Assembly (NCBI RefSeq): GCF_000732615.1
Contig: NZ_JPGL01000012.1
Span: 142,749-206,748 of the forward strand
Direction: 5' to 3'
From: Burkholderia paludis
GTDB lineage: Bacteria > Pseudomonadota > Gammaproteobacteria > Burkholderiales > Burkholderiaceae
DNA: 64,000 bases
The first letter of the stretch is position 1. Every line of letters starts with the position of its first letter. This document shows, one piece after another, positions 35,151 through 45,530 of this stretch. Position numbers and translations under genes: made by a program. The notes beneath the pieces were generated by a model. The model was not told the DNA's origin and did not search any database. It was given only the letters and a program-made list of their open reading frames with translations.

Positions 35151-36119
35151 TTAGTTCGGCGACTTCAGCGGGATGATCGTTTGACGCAACAGCTGGAAGT
35201 ACGGGCTCGTCGAATACGGGACCATTTCTTCGGCGTAGTACCACCAGAAGAACCCGCCGACGAAACGCGGATCGGTCATGCTGTCGACCATCGGATAGTA
35301 CGTCTTGATCAGGTTCTGCTGTACCGAAGCGGGCGCGGAGGTTTCCGAGGTGCCGATTTCACCGAAGCCGACCTTCGCGTTCGGGAAGATGCTTTCCAGC
35401 GCCGAGAAATCGTTCGTCCACGTCGGATTCAGCCCCGGGCAATCCTGATACGGGTAGTAGCTGAACAGCGCGTAGTCGGCCTGCTGGCGAACCGTCGAGG
35501 ACAGGAAGGTGGTCGGCCACGTCTTCCAGTAATCCTGCGGCTTCTCCCAGCAGTTGTTGCCCTTGCTGTCGTCGTTGTAGTACAGCGTGATGGCCGTCTT
35601 GCCGCCGTTCGATTTGACGATCGTGTTGGCCGCGGCAACCATCTGGCCGATCTGCTGCTCTTCCGAGTTGACCACGGTGTTCGAGCCGTCCGGGTCGTTA
35701 CGCAGCCATTCGCCGTTGATTTCGTTGGCGATCTCCCAGACGTCGACGGTGTTCTTCAGTTGCGACACCAGTTCCTGCGTGCGGGCCTGGTAAACCGAAA
35801 GCGTCGTCGGGAAATAGTAAGAATCGTAGACCTCGCCCATCACGTACGCGACGGCATGCAGACGCAGCAGCGGCGCGTAGTAGTCGGCGGCCGACGTACC
35901 CGGATCGAACACCACGCGCACGGTGGGCTTGTACGGCAGGTTCTGCAGCGACGCGATGATCGCGTCAAGTTGGGACAGGTCGTCGAGGGTCACACCGTAG
36001 ACGGGATTCTTCAGAGGTTCGACCTGGGCTTCGGCGGGCCGGGACAACGGCATCAGTGCGGCACCGGCAACGCATGCGGCAATGGCCGTACGCGAGAGAT
36101 TTTTCGTCAGTCCTTTCAA
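35151..36119 (-). CDS. secreted glycoside hydrolase, clan GH-A-like
   Basis: An exported TIM-barrel glycosidase of about 322 aa. Signal: KGLTKNLSRTAIAACVAGAALMPLSRPAEA. The catalytic acid/base is in DVWEIANEINGEW (the NE of clan GH-A) and the nucleophile is probably in KVGFGEIG on a later strand. Aromatic residues (GGFFWWYYAEE) line the presumed cleft. The start is TTG at 36119, 6 nt after AAGGAA; an in-frame TTG at 36134 lacks a ribosome site. It converges with nfrA (39 nt between stops), and it may shorten or release the NfrAB glycan. Confidence 0.8.
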   Translation of the reverse strand: MKGLTKNLSRTAIAACVAGAALMPLSRPAEAQVEPLKNPVYGVTLDDLSQLDAIIASLQNLPYKPTVRVVFDPGTSAADYYAPLLRLHAVAYVMGEVYDSYYFPTTLSVYQARTQELVSQLKNTVDVWEIANEINGEWLRNDPDGSNTVVNSEEQQIGQMVAAANTIVKSNGGKTAITLYYNDDSKGNNCWEKPQDYWKTWPTTFLSSTVRQQADYALFSYYPYQDCPGLNPTWTNDFSALESIFPNAKVGFGEIGTSETSAPASVQQNLIKTYYPMVDSMTDPRFVGGFFWWYYAEEMVPYSTSPYFQLLRQTIIPLKSPN

Positions 36120-36494
36120 AACGCTTTCCTTCAAAAAGTAAGAAGAAGCGCGATTTTAGACGAAAATAAAAGATAATTATCCGACGATAAAGAAAGTTGC
36201 GAGCCCTAAAAAATGTTTAGGATTATTATCCAAATTGATGCAATCACGGCCTTCGATCGTGCGATTACTACGCAATACTTATTGATTGCACTGCAGCATC
36301 GCGGCGGGATGCCGGCACATGAAATATGTCGAGGCTCGCCATGCTCGAGCGGCGCATTCACGAGCCGTGCGCCGGCACCCGGGAGGCACGCGTGCGGCGC
36401 GCACGGCACGCTCCGCACACGCCCGGCACGGCACGTTTCCGGCACGGCGCCGGCGAGTCGATGCAGGCCGACACAAACCGGGACGGGCAGCGGC
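36120..36494. other. intergenic region upstream of the glycosidase
   Basis: No gene is supported. An AT-rich segment (36130-36290) is the likely promoter/leader of the glycosidase. The rest is GC-rich with scattered CGGCACG heptamers (36380-36455). Confidence 0.5.
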
Positions 36495-36875
36495 TCAGCC
36501 CTTGAACCGCCGCAGACGATGCATGATCCAGAACGCAAAGCCCGCCACGGCGCCGAGACACACGAACGCCAGGAACCCGAGGGCGGCCGACAGGCTCGCC
36601 TTGAAGAGATCGTCGTTCCAGATGGCGGTGTAGATCGCATAGGTGGCGATCCACGTCAGCAATCCGGTCACACCGCCGCACAGACACGACGCAACCAGGG
36701 AGACGCGCCAGTATTTGACGACCAGCAGGTATTGCGGGATCGCAAACACCGCCGTGCCGAAGCAGGCAATGGGAATCGAATATTCGAGCGAGCCGGGATC
36801 GCCGGTGAAGTACGACCACAGCAGGCCCGGCACGAGGGCCGAGAGCGCAAAGGCGAGAAAAGGTATCTGACGCAT
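36495..36875 (-). CDS. small four-helix membrane protein
   Basis: A 126-aa inner-membrane protein with four predicted transmembrane segments (about 5-24, 34-53, 58-80, 98-119) and a basic C-terminus (MHRLRRFKG), so both ends are probably cytoplasmic. No family is recognised. No strong ribosome site precedes the ATG. It lies alone between the glycan locus and maeB; a run of ATGGNN hexamers stands about 190 nt upstream. Confidence 0.7.
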   Translation of the reverse strand: MRQIPFLAFALSALVPGLLWSYFTGDPGSLEYSIPIACFGTAVFAIPQYLLVVKYWRVSLVASCLCGGVTGLLTWIATYAIYTAIWNDDLFKASLSAALGFLAFVCLGAVAGFAFWIMHRLRRFKG

Positions 36876-37212
36876 CGGTGCAGGCAGCCGTTCGCTGCGG
36901 AAAGTCCATCGATGCCGGTCGCGAGGCCGGCGCGGGCCGCACGATCATACTTGCACCGGCGCCGATGCGCTTCCCTCACGCCGCGACCGCGCCGGCCCGG
37001 GCGCGTCGGACCGCGTCGCCAACGCACGGCCATGCGTCGCGCGAGCCGGTGCGCCCGGACGGATGCAATGGCGATGGCGATGGCGATGGCGATGGTGATG
37101 GCCATGGCGACGCGCACCGCGAACGAAGCAACCCGCGCGAATCGCCGGCGGGCGGATCGGGTGCGTGCGAACGCCCGCACACCCGGAGAGCCCGCCCCGC
37201 GACGGCGTCCGC
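36876..37212. other. intergenic region with hexamer repeat
   Basis: 337 nt between the small membrane protein and the maeB stop, with no supported gene. It holds the ATGGNN microsatellite. Confidence 0.5.
37068..37109 (+). repeat. seven tandem ATGGNN hexamers
   Basis: Four ATGGCG units followed by ATGGTG, ATGGCC and ATGGCG, in non-coding DNA upstream of the small membrane protein gene. Confidence 0.85.
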
Positions 37213-39513
<2,301 letters not shown>

Positions 39514-39592
39514 GTTTTCGGTCCGGGCAAGGGCGCCAGGCCAGTCCCGGCGCGATCCATGAAGGGCATTCTAGGGATCCGCCATAACGTGA

Positions 39593-39611
39593 TGATTCTG
39601 TTTTAATATCA
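39593..39611. promoter_or_regulatory. LysR box TGAT-N11-ATCA
   Basis: A palindromic T-N11-A motif in the maeB/LysR divergent promoter region, nested within a wider GTGATG/CATCAC inverted pair (39589-39594 and 39615-39620). Likely site of the adjacent LysR protein. Confidence 0.5.
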
Positions 39612-39648
39612 ACCCATCACTTTTTCCTGATGAGTGCATGACCAGTCA

Positions 39649-40620
39649 ATGAATTTTGACGCAACCGACGTGGTCAGGCGGCTGGGCGCGCGCCTGAAGA
39701 TGCGGCATCTGGTGCTGTTGCTGCAGATCCGCCAGCACGGGTCGCTGACGCGCGTCGCCGAGCACATGGCCAGCAGCCAGCCGGCCGTGACGAACGCGCT
39801 GTCGGAGCTGGAGAGCATGTTCGGCACGCCGCTGTTCGAGCGCTCGTCGCGCGGCATGCGGCCCACCGCGCTCGGCGCGGTCGTGCTCGAGCGGGCGCAG
39901 GCGATGCTCGAGGATCTCGACCACCTCGCCCGCGAGATGGAGGCCGTCGCCGCCGGGCATGCGGCCCATCTGCACATCGGCGTGATTCCGTTCATTTCCG
40001 GCCAGATGCTGTCGGCGGCGCTCAAGCGCCTGCAGGCGCGCATGGAGCGGCGCCTGACCGTGACGATTCACGAAGGCACCAGCGATCAGCTCCTGCTGCA
40101 GCTGAAGGACCACGGCGTCGACATCGTGATCGGGCGGGCGTCGGCGGTGATCGATCCGGGCCAGGCGTCGTTCGAGGTGCTGTACCGGCAGCAGCCGCGC
40201 ATGATCGCGAGCCGGCGTCTGGCCGCGAAGCTGGCCCGCACGCCGCTCGACTGGCACAAGCTGCACGCGCTCGACTGGATTCTCGGCGCGCCGCATACGC
40301 CGATGCGCGAGCAGGTGGCCGACCTGTTCCTGTCGGCCGGCATCGCGCCGCCCGTTCCGATCATCGAAAGCTACTCGTCGAAACTGATCGGCGAGATGAT
40401 CGCGTCGAGCGACGAGGCCGTGTCGATCGTGCCCGCCGATATCGCGGAAGAACTGGTGCGGATCGCCGGCGTGGCGATCGTGCCTTACTCGCTCGTCTGG
40501 ACGCTCCCGCCCATCGCGCTGTTTACCCGCGCCGCCGGCTCGCATGCGCCGGCGCGGGATCTGCTGGTCGACGCGTTGCGCGAGGTCTGCCGGGAGACTT
40601 ACGGGGATGGGCAGCGCTAG
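39649..40620 (+). CDS. LysR-family regulator divergent from maeB
   Basis: A LysR regulator of about 323 aa with HTH RHLVLLLQIRQHGSLTRVAEHMASSQPAVTNALSELE and an effector domain from residue ~95. The pattern resembles the GalR/CbhR (PcaQ-like) subgroup that controls aromatic or organic-acid catabolism. The ATG at 39649 is preferred by family length; GTG at 39634 is in frame, and neither has a good ribosome site. Position and operator suggest that it controls maeB and itself. Confidence 0.9.
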   Translation: MNFDATDVVRRLGARLKMRHLVLLLQIRQHGSLTRVAEHMASSQPAVTNALSELESMFGTPLFERSSRGMRPTALGAVVLERAQAMLEDLDHLAREMEAVAAGHAAHLHIGVIPFISGQMLSAALKRLQARMERRLTVTIHEGTSDQLLLQLKDHGVDIVIGRASAVIDPGQASFEVLYRQQPRMIASRRLAAKLARTPLDWHKLHALDWILGAPHTPMREQVADLFLSAGIAPPVPIIESYSSKLIGEMIASSDEAVSIVPADIAEELVRIAGVAIVPYSLVWTLPPIALFTRAAGSHAPARDLLVDALREVCRETYGDGQR

Positions 40621-40640
40621 GGGTTCGGGAGCCTGCGCGC

Positions 40641-41033
40641 GTGCAACTGGCGCGGCGCTCGCTGGAAACGCACAAGACGGAATCCACGAGCACCGGCAAC
40701 GCGTCCGGCGCCCCGGTCGGCGCCGCCGATTATCACCGGTCGACTTCGCCCGGCACGCCCGTCCTGCTGAGCTCTCACGGATCGTGGTCGAAGGCGTGCG
40801 TCGCGCGCTTCACGCCGCAGGTCACCGTGGTGCAGCAACCGCTGCACGGGAATCTCGACATCCGGGAAGGCGACTACGAGATCGGGCACGACTCGCGATG
40901 CGCCGGGCAGATGGTTCACGGCACCCAGGTTTTCTACACGCCCGACGCGAGCTTCAAGGGGCAGGAAACCGTTCGCTATATCGCCGACAGCGTTCCCGGC
41001 GTGACCCGCACCGCGTTGATCGACGTACGGTGA
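40641..41033 (+). CDS. hypothetical Big_9-like protein, possibly N-terminally truncated
   Basis: A 130-aa reading frame starting at GTG 9 nt after GGGAG and 20 nt past the LysR stop. The C-terminal two thirds look like one cadherin/Big_9-type beta-sandwich (VVQQPLHGNLDI.., GTQVFYTPDASFKGQETVRYIAD), a fold normally secreted, yet there is no signal peptide. Either an unusual cytoplasmic version or a remnant that has lost its 5' end. Two Cys residues could form a disulfide. Confidence 0.5.
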   Translation: MQLARRSLETHKTESTSTGNASGAPVGAADYHRSTSPGTPVLLSSHGSWSKACVARFTPQVTVVQQPLHGNLDIREGDYEIGHDSRCAGQMVHGTQVFYTPDASFKGQETVRYIADSVPGVTRTALIDVR

Positions 41034-41168
41034 CGGCGGCGGCTCGCGGCCGGCCGACGTTGCCGCCGCGACAGCCGGCTGCCGTCGGACACCTGCGTAT
41101 GAATGACCGCTCGGGCCCGCCGGCGGCGCTCGCGCGCCCCGGCGCATACCCGGCGCACCCGTGTCAGG

Positions 41169-41846
41169 CTACTTGCTCGCGGCGAGGCGCCGCATGATTT
41201 CCGCACGCTCGGCGCTCAGCACGTGATCCGAGCCCTCGCCGCGGTCGTAGCGCCGCGTCGTCCGGTACGAAAACCGCTTCGCGTACCGACCGGTGGCGGG
41301 ATCGAACGCCCATGCGTCGACGACGAACAGGTGCTTGTCGAAGTGACTCTCGTGGTCGGCCCACTCGAAGTCCGCCCGCACGAACAGCGGATACGGCGAC
41401 ACGTCCGGCACGTTCCACATCGCGCGGTCGGCCATCTCGGTTTGGGTCACCTCGGGCATCAGGTTCTCGAACTTGCCGTTCGCGCCGTAGCGCAGGATCG
41501 CCACGCGCTCCAGCATCGAGCTGCCGCCGCCCGAGAACATCCCCGAGAAGAACACCCACGCGCCGCCCGATGCGATCGGCAAGCGTTCCGAGCGCGGCAT
41601 CAACCCGAACTGGTAAAGCTCCTTCGGGGAATTCGGCACGGGCGCGGCCGGCATCACGAAGCACGGCGCACGGTCGGGCAGCACGCAGAGTTTCACGCCG
41701 GACAGCGGGAGCCCGTCGCTATCCTGCCGCCCCTCCGCCTGCGTGAAACGCGGGAAGGTCGTTTCGCCGGCCACGGCTCGAACACCGGTGAGCCCGATGA
41801 TGGAAATGCCGAGGATCGCCCCGAGCGCCTTGATGTACCCACGCAT
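41169..41846 (-). CDS. exported hypothetical protein, 225 aa
   Basis: Signal peptide (MRGYIKALGAILGISIIGLTGVRAVAG) followed by a soluble mixed region with a Cys pair (VKLCVLPDRAPCFVMP). Motifs such as GGAWVFFSGMFSGGGSSMLERVAILRY and SHFDKHLFVVDAWAFDPATGRYAKRF suggest a beta-rich periplasmic protein, but I recognise no family. AGGGGGCAGG precedes the ATG. It is transcribed in the same direction as the fusion methyltransferase upstream, across a 112-nt gap. Confidence 0.75.
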   Translation of the reverse strand: MRGYIKALGAILGISIIGLTGVRAVAGETTFPRFTQAEGRQDSDGLPLSGVKLCVLPDRAPCFVMPAAPVPNSPKELYQFGLMPRSERLPIASGGAWVFFSGMFSGGGSSMLERVAILRYGANGKFENLMPEVTQTEMADRAMWNVPDVSPYPLFVRADFEWADHESHFDKHLFVVDAWAFDPATGRYAKRFSYRTTRRYDRGEGSDHVLSAERAEIMRRLAASK

Positions 41847-41958
41847 GCACCTGCCCCCTTCTCTCGTTTCTTGAAATCGGCAGATTGTCGATGATCCGGC
41901 CGCGCCTGTCGAACGATCGGCGGCGGCCGGTCATGGCCAGGCGCGCGGGCAGGCGCCG

Positions 41959-43851
41959 TCAGACGGTGGCCAGCGTCAGGCGCGCGGGGGACGCGCCGAT
42001 ACGCAGCCCGTCGGCACGGTTCGCGAGATAGCGCCGGTTCAATGCATCCGGCGTCCACGTGCTGCTGTGGCTGAAGCCGAGCGCCGCGAGCCGCACGGCC
42101 AGCGCGTCGGGTTCGAAGAAACTCTTCCACGGCTCGCCGTGCGCGGCCAGGCGCGCCGTCATCTGCTCCATCGTGATGCGCATGAGCGGCGGCAGGTTCG
42201 CGAGCGGCATCACGTATTCGAACAGCACCGCGCTGCCTTTCGCGCAGCCGGCGATGAAGCGCAGCGTGTCGATCACCGCGGCCTCGTCGAGGTACATCGT
42301 CACGCCGAGCCAGCTGAACACGGCCGGGGCGTCGGCATCGAAGCCGGCACGCGCCAGGCCTTCCGCGAGGCCGACGCGCTCGAAGTCGACCGGCACGAAA
42401 CGCAGCGACGGCGGCGGCGCCATCCCCGCATCGCGCAGGCGGGCCTGCTTCCATGCCTGCGTCGCCGGGAGGTCGACCTCGAAGACCCGTCCCGGCGCAT
42501 CGGGATGCCGGAACGCGCTCGTATCGAGCCCCGCGCCGAGCACCACGTACTGGCGGACGCCGCGCCCGAGCGCATCGGCCCACACATCGTCGGCCAGCCG
42601 GCTGCGCACGACCACCGTGCTGCGCAAGCCCACGGTCATCGGCTGGCGGAACTTGTCGAGGTTGTCATGCAACGCCTGCACCTCGGCCGCGCCGAGGACG
42701 GTCAGCGCCACCGGATCGTCGAGCACCAGCGGCCGGTCGAGCAACTGGTGCGCGGCGCGCTGCGTGGCCACCAGCAACGCGCTCGGCTTGGGTCCGGCAT
42801 TGACCGGCGTGGCGCCGTGGCCGACGAGATGCGCCCTGTTCAGATAGGCCAGCAACGCGTCGTCCAGGCCCAGGCCAAGTTGCAGGTCCGGTTCGCGCAT
42901 CATCGCGTCGCGCACGCGCGCTTCCAGCGCCGCGTCGTCGCCGCAGAAGCTGTCGACAAACAGCTGCTCCCAACGCTTGACGACGGCCTGCACCGGCGCC
43001 GCGGCGACGTCGACGTCCGCGTCCATCAACGCCCGCAGTTCCACCACCAGCGCCGGCCACGCGCGCCGCTCCGCGCTCGCGAACTGGCGCCGCCGCACCT
43101 CGTCGGCCTGCGCCGGATCGAGGTACCTCGCGAGCAGCGCGCAGCGCGCATGCGTGAACGCCGCGTCGATCCACTCGAGCATCTCCGCCGTGATGCCGAC
43201 GATCTGCCGCGCGCGCGGCTCGCCAAGCTGCATCGCCATCAGCTTGGTTGCAAGCGTCGGGTCGTTGCGGGTCATGCTGACCACGAGCCGGACCCAGCGC
43301 CACGCCAGTGCCTGGGCGGCCTCGCTGTCGGGCGGCAGCGCCTGCTGCCCGGCCGCGCGGACCTCGTCGACCAGCGCGGCCCATGTCGGGTCCGTCGGCG
43401 CGATCGTGTCCGGCCCGGATGCCAGCAGCGCATCGAGTTCGTCATCGTCGAGATGTTTCTGAATCATGTTCATCAGCTCCAGGGCGTTCAGCCAGTCGGT
43501 CTCCGTGGTCTCGCCGCCGGCGGCGATCATGTCCACGAGGTATCGGAGGTGACGACCGAGGCGCTGCGCACGCGCTGCCTGCGCGTCGAGTGCCGCGATC
43601 TGGCGCTGCAGAAGCTCGAGCGGCGAGCCGGCCAGGTGCCCGTCGAGGCTGGCCTTGATGTCCGGAAGCGCGTACCCGAACCGTTTCAGCGCCTCGATCC
43701 GGTGCAGCCGGATCAGGTCGTCGCGCCCATACAGGCGCGCGCCGCCGTCGCTGCGCAGCGACGGCGACAGCAGCCCGATCGCATCGTAGTGATGCAGGGC
43801 CCGCACGCTCAATCCCGCCTTCTTCGCCAGATCGCCGATCTTCAGTCGCAT
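41959..43851 (-). CDS. MerR regulator fused to two TipAS-like domains and a SAM methyltransferase
   Basis: A 630-aa fusion. Residues 1-70 are a MerR HTH (MRLKIGDLAKKAGLSVRALHHYD; KRFGYALPDIKASL), followed by a dimerisation helix. Residues about 130-340 contain two tandem helical units resembling the TipAS drug-recognition domain (each with a W.ALV.E.RA start). From about 360 a class I methyltransferase of the leucine-carboxyl-MT/TIGR00027 type follows, with SAM motif YVVLGAGLDTSAFRH and later FEVDLPATQAWK. The ATG at 43851 has a GGGAAA site. It probably senses a ligand, controls its own promoter and methylates an unknown substrate. The whole reading frame is intact. Confidence 0.88.
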   Translation of the reverse strand: MRLKIGDLAKKAGLSVRALHHYDAIGLLSPSLRSDGGARLYGRDDLIRLHRIEALKRFGYALPDIKASLDGHLAGSPLELLQRQIAALDAQAARAQRLGRHLRYLVDMIAAGGETTETDWLNALELMNMIQKHLDDDELDALLASGPDTIAPTDPTWAALVDEVRAAGQQALPPDSEAAQALAWRWVRLVVSMTRNDPTLATKLMAMQLGEPRARQIVGITAEMLEWIDAAFTHARCALLARYLDPAQADEVRRRQFASAERRAWPALVVELRALMDADVDVAAAPVQAVVKRWEQLFVDSFCGDDAALEARVRDAMMREPDLQLGLGLDDALLAYLNRAHLVGHGATPVNAGPKPSALLVATQRAAHQLLDRPLVLDDPVALTVLGAAEVQALHDNLDKFRQPMTVGLRSTVVVRSRLADDVWADALGRGVRQYVVLGAGLDTSAFRHPDAPGRVFEVDLPATQAWKQARLRDAGMAPPPSLRFVPVDFERVGLAEGLARAGFDADAPAVFSWLGVTMYLDEAAVIDTLRFIAGCAKGSAVLFEYVMPLANLPPLMRITMEQMTARLAAHGEPWKSFFEPDALAVRLAALGFSHSSTWTPDALNRRYLANRADGLRIGASPARLTLATV

Positions 43852-43874
43852 GGTTTTCCCGGTCGTCGGTATCG

Positions 43875-43905
43875 ACCTTAAAAGCTGACGTAACGTCAGG
43901 TGCAA
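43875..43905 (-). promoter_or_regulatory. MerR-type promoter with 19-bp spacer and dyad
   Basis: On the minus strand: -35 TTGCAC, a 19-bp spacer containing the palindrome CTGACGTTACGTCAG, then -10 TAAGGT. The overlong 19-bp spacer with a central dyad is the defining mark of promoters twisted into shape by MerR proteins. The start codon of the MerR fusion follows 23 nt after the -10. Confidence 0.75.
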
Positions 43906-44034
43906 GCGAAATCGACGGGGAGCGGCCCCGGCCGCATGAACGCAGTCTCGACCGCCGCATTCCGCGCGCTCGCGCCGCCCCGCCCCGCCGGCAACGACGC
44001 ATGCGCGGCCGCCCGCCGGGCAGCCGCGCGGCGG

Positions 44035-44559
44035 CTAGCGGCCCGCCTGCGTGCCGGACGGCAGCGGGCCGACCGGTCGCTCGTACAGCGCCCAGACTTC
44101 GCCGTCCGTCTTCAGTCCCGCGCGGACGAAACCCAGCGACTCGTAGAACGCGCACAGCGTCGTGTTCGCGGCGGCGCAGTCGAGCCTCACCCAGTGCCGG
44201 TTCGACGCGCCGATCTGCCGCGCGCACCAGTCGAGCATGAAGCCGCCGAGCCCCTGCCCATTGCAACCGCGTCGCACGCTCAGCCCGTGTACGTAACCGG
44301 CGATCGGCTCCTGCGGCCCCCAGTGCCGGTCCTCGCCGAAGCCGAGCGAAAACGTGCCGACCGGCGTGCCGTCCAGCTCGACGACATACACGTCCTTCTC
44401 GCGGACGTTGTTCCGCACCCAGGCCTCGGAAAATCCGTCCCCTTCCCTGCCCCATGCATGGTCGCCGTACGTCACCTTCTTCGCATGCGCATCGTTGCGT
44501 ATCGCGGTGAGCACCGGCACGTCCTCTTCCGTTGCGCGGCGGATGCTTTTCGAAACCAT
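44035..44559 (-). CDS. GNAT-family N-acetyltransferase
   Basis: A 174-aa acetyltransferase. Acetyl-CoA motif A is VHGLSVRRGCNGQGLGGFMLDWC (RxxGxGxG-like), preceded by VYVVELDGTPVGTFSL and followed by VRLDCAAANTTLCAFYESLGF. GGAGAG precedes the ATG. The acceptor is unknown. The next gene on this strand, upstream of the MerR fusion promoter, is separated from it by 183 nt. Confidence 0.87.
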   Translation of the reverse strand: MVSKSIRRATEEDVPVLTAIRNDAHAKKVTYGDHAWGREGDGFSEAWVRNNVREKDVYVVELDGTPVGTFSLGFGEDRHWGPQEPIAGYVHGLSVRRGCNGQGLGGFMLDWCARQIGASNRHWVRLDCAAANTTLCAFYESLGFVRAGLKTDGEVWALYERPVGPLPSGTQAGR

Positions 44560-44623
44560 GGTTCGTCTCTCCGTTGATGCGTATCGGTGAAGGGAAACCC
44601 GCCCGCCGCCGCCGGCTCGCGGA

Positions 44624-45199
44624 TCACGACTTCCTGCAAAAGATCCTGGCGTCGTCCGTATCGATCCTCACGGGGTAGGCCTGCTCGATCAATGCCCGCT
44701 CCGCGCCGCTCGGGTTGCCGATCCACACGGGCACGCAGCGGTTGACCAGCCGTCCGGCCGTGCGGTGCGACTCTTCGTCGTAAAACAGTGCAACGTTCGT
44801 CACGCCGCACTGGTGCGCCTGGCAGGCGTGATAAAGCCACTCGCGCGACGCCCCGACTTTCCACAGCGCGCCCTCCGTCGCGGGGCCGCTCAGCAGGCGT
44901 GCGCGCAGCGCGGGCGAACCCTGGCCGGCCTGACGCAGAAAATCGTCGAACGCGGCCGATACCGTCCGGCCGATCGCCGTCCCGTATTGATCCCCGTCCG
45001 GGTCGACGAAATTGAAGATCTCCGTCTTGTATCGGGAGCTCGCCGGCGTGATGTCCTGCGGAACCGGCGCTTCGCTCCTGGCCTGACCGTGACACGCCAG
45101 CGGGAACGCCAACGCCGCCCACAACAGGACGGACAGGCCCGGCAAGGGGGACATTCCGGCGCCGCTGCCGGCGCGCATCGTGTTGCCGCGATCTCGCTT
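44624..45199 (-). CDS. Ivy-like periplasmic lysozyme inhibitor
   Basis: An exported protein of about 191 aa. After a signal segment (LSVLLWAALAFPLACHG) the mature part matches the Ivy fold: CQAHQCGVTNVALFYDEESHRTAG parallels the CKPHDC loop of Ivy that plugs the lysozyme active site, and VPVWIGNPSGAERALIEQAY fits the C-terminal region. The start is uncertain (ATG at 45199, 45178 or 45154). Ivy proteins block host or rival lysozyme in the periplasm. Assignment rests on motif resemblance. The GNAT gene lies downstream on the same strand. Confidence 0.6.
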   Translation of the reverse strand, partial: KRDRGNTMRAGSGAGMSPLPGLSVLLWAALAFPLACHGQARSEAPVPQDITPASSRYKTEIFNFVDPDGDQYGTAIGRTVSAAFDDFLRQAGQGSPALRARLLSGPATEGALWKVGASREWLYHACQAHQCGVTNVALFYDEESHRTAGRLVNRCVPVWIGNPSGAERALIEQAYPVRIDTDDARIFCRKS

Positions 45200-45530
45200 C
45201 ATTCTTCCATGCAACCTTTTCGACTCGTTGTTGGCGTGGCGATCCACGCACATCGCCTTCATGCTTGTTCGCTTCGTCGCCGCCGCGATCCGCGCATGGA
45301 CACGCCGCGCCCGGCAGCGCTTCGCACACGATGCGTTGTTCCGGGCCGCATGTTACCCGCACGGACGCGGCGCGAGCCATGCGCGATCGCGTGCCTGCGA
45401 CGCGGCACCCCCGCGCGACGGGCTTGAATCCGGCGACGGGCGCAGTGGCTCCCATCGGCAATCAGCGGCGACGCGCGACCAGCGCCCGGCCCCGAGCGGA
45501 AAAATCGCCGACATGCCGATCGACAGGAAA
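45200..45530. other. intergenic region
   Basis: 331 nt between the hydrolase stop and the Ivy-like start, both minus strand. I see no gene, repeat or clear terminator. Confidence 0.5.
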
